Source of the DNA: JBFKOL01 sp041628815
GTDB lineage: Bacteria; Bacteroidota; Bacteroidia; Chitinophagales; Saprospiraceae
Reading direction: 5' to 3'
Length of the DNA stretch: 10,301 nt
NCBI GenBank assembly: GCA_041628815.1
Contig: JBFKOL010000138.1
Coordinates: forward strand, 1 to 10,301
The position numbers and the translations under genes are program-made. The notes beneath the pieces were generated by a model that was not told where the DNA came from, did no database searches, and saw only the letters and a list, made by a program, of their open reading frames with translations. Shown in pieces: positions 7,164 to 10,301 of the stretch (its first letter is position 1; each line of letters opens with the position of its first letter).

Positions 7164-8478
7164 CTTTCAAAAGATATCGATTTATCGATTGTGCTGCGGC
7201 TTTTCCTTCGGCGCAGGCATTGACCACTTCCGCTCCGCCATTGACGGCATCGCCGCCTGCAAAATATTTAGTCTCACCGCACCGGTGGTATTCGTCCGTT
7301 ACAATGCACCCTTTTCCATCGTATTGAATGTCAAACAGATCTAATAAAGAGGTCTGTTTTTCTTGTCCCGTTGCCTTGATGACCATATCACAGGGCAAGA
7401 TGAATGAACTATCCGGCGCTATACTCAAATTGCCATTATCTACGATTGTTTTGGAACAAACCACTTCGCGAACTTTTTCGTTACCTCTGATTTCGATTAC
7501 CACCGTATTAAACATGGCCCTAGCACCAGCATCGCGAATCATATCATATTCAAAATGGTAAGCACTCATAGAATCTTTATCTCTGCGGTACAAAAGAATT
7601 ACGTCGGCCCCCATCCTGGCGGACTCGGAGCACGCATCCATCGCCGTATTACCGCCACCGACGACGATCACCTGTTTGCCGACCCAAGTTTCGAGAGGTG
7701 AAGTTTTTAGCCCCTCAATGAATTCGGTGGCCCCGATACAGCCTTTCATGTCTTCACCGGGAATCCCGGCTTTTCTTGTTTCTCCTAAACCAATTCCAAG
7801 GAAGACCGCGTCGAATGCAGAATCAAGGTCTTTCCATTCCCGAATGGTGTCGATTGGCTGATTGTAGTGTATTTGAAAACCCAGTTGCTCTTGTAAAAAG
7901 GTCACTTCATCTAAAACCTCCTGATTGGTGATCTTATAAGGTGCCGTACCGTGGAGTGCCAACCCGGAAGGTCTGGACTTTGCTTCAAATATCTCGACAT
8001 GGTGACCGAGAGCAGACAACTCACAAGCACAGGCGATCCCGGCTGGCCCAGCTCCTATTACCGCCACTTTCATTTCGGTAGCCGGCATCCTTATAAAAAG
8101 GCGTTCTCCCTTGGAAAGAGCTTCGGTACTTGCGAAACTCTGCAGCCTGCCTATCTCGATGGGTTTGACATCCTGGTGATTGTAAACGCAGGCGCCTTCG
8201 CAAAGCACCTCTGTGGGACACACCTTACCACAGGTATGTCCAAAATAATTTGATGAGTAAATTGTTCTTGCCGCACCTGTGACATTTCCCGTACCGATCT
8301 GGCGGATGAATAAGGGTATATCTATCCCTGTGGGACAGGCAGTAACACAGGGAGCATCGTAACAGAAAAGGCACCTCGAGCTTTCGTAGTACGCTGCGGT
8401 AGCGTTCATCAACGGCTTGATCTGGGCAAAATTCTCGTAGTATTCTTCGATCGTTTCCGGCCTGCGGAAGTCACTCAT
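7156..8478 (-). CDS. preT: NAD-dependent dihydropyrimidine dehydrogenase, electron-transfer subunit PreT
   Basis: This 440-residue flavoprotein is related to the small subunit of glutamate synthase. It takes hydride from NADH onto FAD and passes electrons through iron-sulfur clusters to PreA. The N-terminal domain carries C36-x2-C39-x4-C44-x3-C48 and C87-x5-C93-x3-C97. These match, with identical spacing, the mammalian ligands Cys79, 82, 87, 91 and Cys130, 136, 140. The unusual glutamine ligand Gln156 of the mammalian enzyme has a match in L-Q113-S-F-A. The FAD-binding G-A-G-P-A-G is at 142-147 and the NAD(P)-binding G-G-G-N-T-A at 274-279. The closing FAD motif is A-G-G-D-A at 407-411, followed by A-E-G-K-A-A. 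Its ATG overlaps the ureidopropionase stop as ATGA (8475-8478), which suggests translational coupling. The last codons fall in the start of the 7-bp tandem repeat, so the extreme C-terminus may be set by that array. Confidence 0.95.
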   Translation of the reverse strand: MSDFRRPETIEEYYENFAQIKPLMNATAAYYESSRCLFCYDAPCVTACPTGIDIPLFIRQIGTGNVTGAARTIYSSNYFGHTCGKVCPTEVLCEGACVYNHQDVKPIEIGRLQSFASTEALSKGERLFIRMPATEMKVAVIGAGPAGIACACELSALGHHVEIFEAKSRPSGLALHGTAPYKITNQEVLDEVTFLQEQLGFQIHYNQPIDTIREWKDLDSAFDAVFLGIGLGETRKAGIPGEDMKGCIGATEFIEGLKTSPLETWVGKQVIVVGGGNTAMDACSESARMGADVILLYRRDKDSMSAYHFEYDMIRDAGARAMFNTVVIEIRGNEKVREVVCSKTIVDNGNLSIAPDSSFILPCDMVIKATGQEKQTSLLDLFDIQYDGKGCIVTDEYHRCGETKYFAGGDAVNGGAEVVNACAEGKAAAQSINRYLLKEK

Positions 8479-9341
8479 AATTCGGTCATTTTACCGTAGG
8501 TTTCCGGTCTTCTGTCTCTGTAGAACTGCCACGTGGATCTAACTTCTTCGATCATATCAAGGTCAAACTCGGCAATGAGTAATTCGTCTTCTGTTTCCGA
8601 TGCTTGCGCAAAGATCTGTCCCCTCGGATCCACAAAATACGAAGAGCCATAAAATCTGCCTACATTCCATGGCTTCTCAAGCCCGACCCGGTTGATACAT
8701 CCCATGAAATAACCATTGGCAGCGGCATGTGCAGGTTGTTCCAATTCCCAAAGGTATTGCGACAAGCCCGCCACTGTAGCGGATGGGTTATATACGATTT
8801 CTGCACCGTTCAAACCGAGAAGTCGCGCTCCTTCCGGGAAGTGGCGGTCATAGCATATGTAGACGCCTATCTTGGCATAGCGCGTCTGGAAAACAGGGTA
8901 CCCGAGATTCCCGGGTTTGAAGAAAAACTTTTCCCAGAACCCCGAAGTATGTGGTATATGATTCTTCCTGTATTTGCCCAAATAAGATCCATCAGCATCA
9001 ATCACGGCCGCAGTATTGTAAAGCACACCCGGTGCTTCTTTCTCAAATATGGGCACAATAATCACCATGCCATATTTCCTGGCATATTCAGCCATCATCG
9101 CGGTCGTCGGCCCCGGAATGGCCTCTGCCGTCACATACCATTTTGCGTCCTGGCTCGGGCAAAAGTAAGGGGTCGTGAATATTTCCTGGAGGCATAATAT
9201 CTGGACGCCTTCTTTTCCTGCTTCTTCGATATATGGAAGGTGCTTTTCGGTCATGGCCTCGACAATTTCAGGAATCGAGGCATCTCCTTCGGACAGGGGG
9301 AGGCTGAGTTGGATGAGACCGGATTTAATGGTTCGAGGCAT
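8475..9341 (-). CDS. Beta-ureidopropionase (N-carbamoyl-beta-alanine amidohydrolase), nitrilase type
   Basis: This is a 288-residue cytosolic carbon-nitrogen hydrolase of the nitrilase superfamily (PF00795). The catalytic triad is visible as E53 in L-C-L-Q-E-I-F, K126 in K-Y-R-K-N-H-I-P-H, and C163 in G-V-Y-I-C-Y-D-R-H-F-P-E. The R-K-x-H-I-P-H and the C-Y-D-R-H-F-P-E stretches are those of the N-carbamoyl-beta-alanine / N-carbamoylputrescine amidase branch. Sequence alone would leave N-carbamoylputrescine amidase possible. Position directly before preT, with a 4-bp ATGA overlap, and downstream of dihydropyrimidinase makes ureidopropionase, releasing beta-alanine, CO2 and ammonia, the best reading. 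Animal and plant enzymes of this step are also nitrilase-type but carry an N-terminal extension missing here. The ATG at 9341 gives the normal family start, with the first beta strand (K-S-G-L-I-Q-L) at residues 6-12. Confidence 0.92.
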   Translation of the reverse strand: MPRTIKSGLIQLSLPLSEGDASIPEIVEAMTEKHLPYIEEAGKEGVQILCLQEIFTTPYFCPSQDAKWYVTAEAIPGPTTAMMAEYARKYGMVIIVPIFEKEAPGVLYNTAAVIDADGSYLGKYRKNHIPHTSGFWEKFFFKPGNLGYPVFQTRYAKIGVYICYDRHFPEGARLLGLNGAEIVYNPSATVAGLSQYLWELEQPAHAAANGYFMGCINRVGLEKPWNVGRFYGSSYFVDPRGQIFAQASETEDELLIAEFDLDMIEEVRSTWQFYRDRRPETYGKMTEL

Positions 9342-9344
9342 AGG

Positions 9345-9375
9345 GAGTTATGAATTGTGAATTTTGAGTTATGAA
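9345..9375. repeat. Short direct repeat GAGTTATGAA
   Basis: GAGTTATGAA occurs at 9345-9354 and again at 9366-9375, with the related GTGAATTTT between them. The stretch sits immediately upstream of the ureidopropionase start. It resembles the simple A/T-rich arrays seen in Bacteroidota gaps and may affect only leader length. Confidence 0.5.
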
Positions 9376-9420
9376 CTAAAAATGTAAAGTGTATAATTAA
9401 AATTGTAGAGGTCAAGTACT

Positions 9421-9789
9421 CTAAATATCCGATAAATATCGCGATTTGGAAGTGAGAATAATTTTATTCAACATCTTGATTATCTCATTACATATTGATT
9501 TTAATCTGATGAAATGATTGTAGTCGATTAACTTGACATCATTAAGTAGCTCCAACCAATACCGAGTTTATCTAGCTTCTTTTAATGCTAATGTCATCTT
9601 ATAGACGAAATCCTTTTAAGAGTAGGCTGACTGGGCTTCTTGTATGTTGGCCCCAATAGACGTTCCTGACCTCACTATTTGCGAGGAAAGATAAAATTCA
9701 TTGTGTTCATGCTTAACTCGGAGATAGGCCCTAGCAATCAAGACTGCAAGTTCATATGATTTGTGGGCTACCGTACTTCTTCGGTCCAT
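9421..9789 (-). pseudogene. Four-helix-bundle (S23/IVS family) gene with two in-frame TAA codons
   Basis: Reading the minus strand from the ATG at 9789 gives 57 residues and a TAA at 9616-9618. The same frame then continues to a second TAA at 9571-9573 and on to a TAG at 9421-9423, for 123 codons in all. The first part contains F-Y-L-S-S-Q-I-V-R-S-G-T-S-I-G-A-N-I-Q-E, the hallmark of the four-helix-bundle family TIGR02436 / PF05635. The part after the first stop reads K-D-F-V-Y-K-M-T-L-A-L-K-E-A-R, stop, T-R-Y-W-L-E-L-L, which is the expected continuation of the family. The stops stand where the family has Lys (AAA to TAA) and Glu (GAA to TAA), each one substitution away. Total length fits the family (about 115-125). 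Relatives are found in intervening sequences of 23S rRNA and at scattered loci; their function is unknown. A functional 57-residue fragment is less likely than decay. Confidence 0.85.
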
Positions 9790-9813
9790 AGTTTACTTTG
9801 TAACCCAATGCGA

Positions 9814-9821
9814 CAAATCTA
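9814..9821 (-). promoter_or_regulatory. Possible -7 element upstream of the four-helix-bundle pseudogene
   Basis: TAGATTTG on the minus strand matches the Bacteroidota -7 consensus TAnnTTTG exactly, 24 bp before the ATG at 9789. The nearest upstream TTG is only 13 bp away rather than the usual 17-23, so a proper -33 element is not evident. Confidence 0.22.
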
Positions 9822-9962
9822 CCGAATTTGTCCTCAACTTCTGTTGATATATCCTCTTTGTAGTTAAAATTGTGACCTAAAAATTAAAAGGCGATAGTAA
9901 GTAGTGCGGGACACTTTACACTATTAACTTTAAACTAAATTCGTGGACTTGGCTTCGATATT

Positions 9963-10301
9963 TCAGACAAATGATTGCAATTTTCCTCTTCGTACAAACT
10001 CCCCATAACCTTTATCAACCATCGCCTCGCCATGATCGATCGCTACCTGGCCCCGGAGAATAACGGTCAGACATTTTCCTTTCACTTTCCATCCTTCATA
10101 GGCAGAATAGTCGACATTCATATGGTGGGTCTTACTGGATATGGTATGCTCTCGTTTGGGATCGAAGATCACCAGGTCTGCATCCGAACCGGGAGCTATA
10201 CACCCTTTCCTGGGGTACATGCCAAAGATTTTGGCTGGGTTGGTAGAGGTTACTTCAACAAATTTATTGGGTGATATCCGTCCTTTATTAACACCTTCGG
10301 A
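9963..10301 (-). CDS. hydA: Dihydropyrimidinase / hydantoinase, C-terminal part (5' end beyond window)
   Basis: The frame is open from the right edge to a TGA at 9963-9965, giving the last 112 residues; it does not start at the internal ATG at 10220. The fragment contains T-S-T-N-P-A-K-I-F-G (18-27), G-S-D-A-D-L-V-I-F-D-P (38-48) and the stretch T-I-S-S-K-T-H-H-M-N-V-D-Y (53-65). Together these are characteristic of the dihydropyrimidinase/D-hydantoinase branch of cyclic amidohydrolases. The metal ligands and the carboxylated lysine lie upstream, outside the window. The enzyme hydrolyses dihydrouracil and dihydrothymine to N-carbamoyl-beta-amino acids, the step between PreTA and ureidopropionase, which fits the neighbours exactly. 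It lies upstream of the other pathway genes on the same strand but is separated from them by 621 bp. The C-terminal tail (G-Y-G-E-F-V-R-R-G-K-L) is normal for the family. Confidence 0.92.
   Translation of the reverse strand, partial: SEGVNKGRISPNKFVEVTSTNPAKIFGMYPRKGCIAPGSDADLVIFDPKREHTISSKTHHMNVDYSAYEGWKVKGKCLTVILRGQVAIDHGEAMVDKGYGEFVRRGKLQSFV

Larger units (their letters stand above)
9383..9920. repeat. 10-bp inverted repeat flanking the broken four-helix-bundle gene
   Basis: TGTAAAGTGT at 9383-9392 is matched exactly, in inverted orientation, by ACACTTTACA at 9911-9920. The arms lie 28 bp beyond the stop and 121 bp before the start of the pseudogene. They could be remnants of the ends of an inserted cassette, or a chance match in AT-rich DNA. 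I see no target-site duplication next to the arms. Confidence 0.35.
9342..9962. other. 621-bp gap in the pyrimidine operon, holding only a broken gene and short repeats
   Basis: This stretch lies between the dihydropyrimidinase stop and the ureidopropionase start and is visibly more AT-rich than the genes around it. It contains the four-helix-bundle pseudogene at 9421-9789, a short direct repeat at 9345-9375 and a 10-bp inverted repeat whose arms are at 9383-9392 and 9911-9920. I find no tRNA, no intact gene and no clear intrinsic terminator. Whether transcription from dihydropyrimidinase continues through it is unknown. Confidence 0.7.

Noticed and set aside
8604..9197. Plus-strand open frame of 197 codons
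   Set aside because: It lies wholly opposite the ureidopropionase gene, which has a complete E-K-C catalytic triad; no recognisable domain on the plus strand.
9421..9789. Avd-type accessory gene of a diversity-generating retroelement
   Set aside because: Avd proteins are also four-helix bundles, but the V-R-S-G-T-S-I-G-A-N-I motif is that of the S23/IVS family, and there is no reverse transcriptase or template/variable repeat pair in the window.
9421..9789. TAA reassigned to a sense codon
   Set aside because: The transporter, GTPase and esterase genes end in TAA at the expected family lengths, so TAA is a normal stop here.
1..10301. CRISPR arrays, tRNA or rRNA genes, insertion sequences, defence systems
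   Set aside because: I looked for spaced direct repeats, tRNA-like cloverleaf sequences, transposase motifs and nuclease or helicase partners on both strands and found none I can support.

Overview
The window looks like chromosomal DNA of a member of the Bacteroidota, perhaps a Saprospiria- or Cytophagia-like organism. The evidence is a DUF6090 gene with the W-N-E-N stretch typical of the phylum, a four-helix-bundle (S23/IVS-type) gene, the absence of clear Shine-Dalgarno sequences before most starts, AT-rich gaps with short tandem repeats, and a secreted CE15 esterase. TAA, TAG and TGA all end genes here, so the standard bacterial code applies. The placement is inference from gene content only.

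Left part (1-2810), all on the minus strand: a DUF6090 membrane-anchored protein running off the left edge with no ATG start, a TSUP/TauE-SafE family membrane transporter, and a secreted serine-hydrolase-like protein of the class C beta-lactamase fold whose catalytic S-x-x-K lysine is missing. The 223-bp gap at 1259-1481 holds nothing I can name.

Middle (3013-5632): a plus-strand P-loop GTPase of the COG2403 / cyclic 2,3-diphosphoglycerate synthetase-like family is transcribed divergently from the hydrolase. It converges on a minus-strand secreted CE15 glucuronoyl-esterase-like enzyme, and the two genes overlap by 11 bp at their stop codons.

Right part (5755-10301), all on the minus strand and transcribed right to left: a reductive pyrimidine degradation cluster. 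The order is dihydropyrimidinase (3' end only, running off the right edge), a 621-bp gap, a nitrilase-type beta-ureidopropionase, preT and preA. PreT and PreA together form the NAD-dependent dihydropyrimidine dehydrogenase (uracil or thymine to dihydrouracil or dihydrothymine). Dihydropyrimidinase opens the ring to N-carbamoyl-beta-alanine (or its methyl homologue), and the ureidopropionase releases beta-alanine, CO2 and ammonia. All three steps are present; no beta-alanine transaminase is in view. Ureidopropionase and preT overlap by ATGA. preT and preA are separated by 66 bp containing a perfect six-copy 7-bp tandem repeat that runs into the last codons of preT.

The least obvious feature lies in the 621-bp gap: a complete but broken four-helix-bundle gene (9421-9789, minus). 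It stays in one frame throughout but carries two in-frame TAA codons, each one base from the expected residue. A perfect 10-bp inverted repeat lies outside its two ends. It looks like a decayed cassette sitting within the pyrimidine operon.
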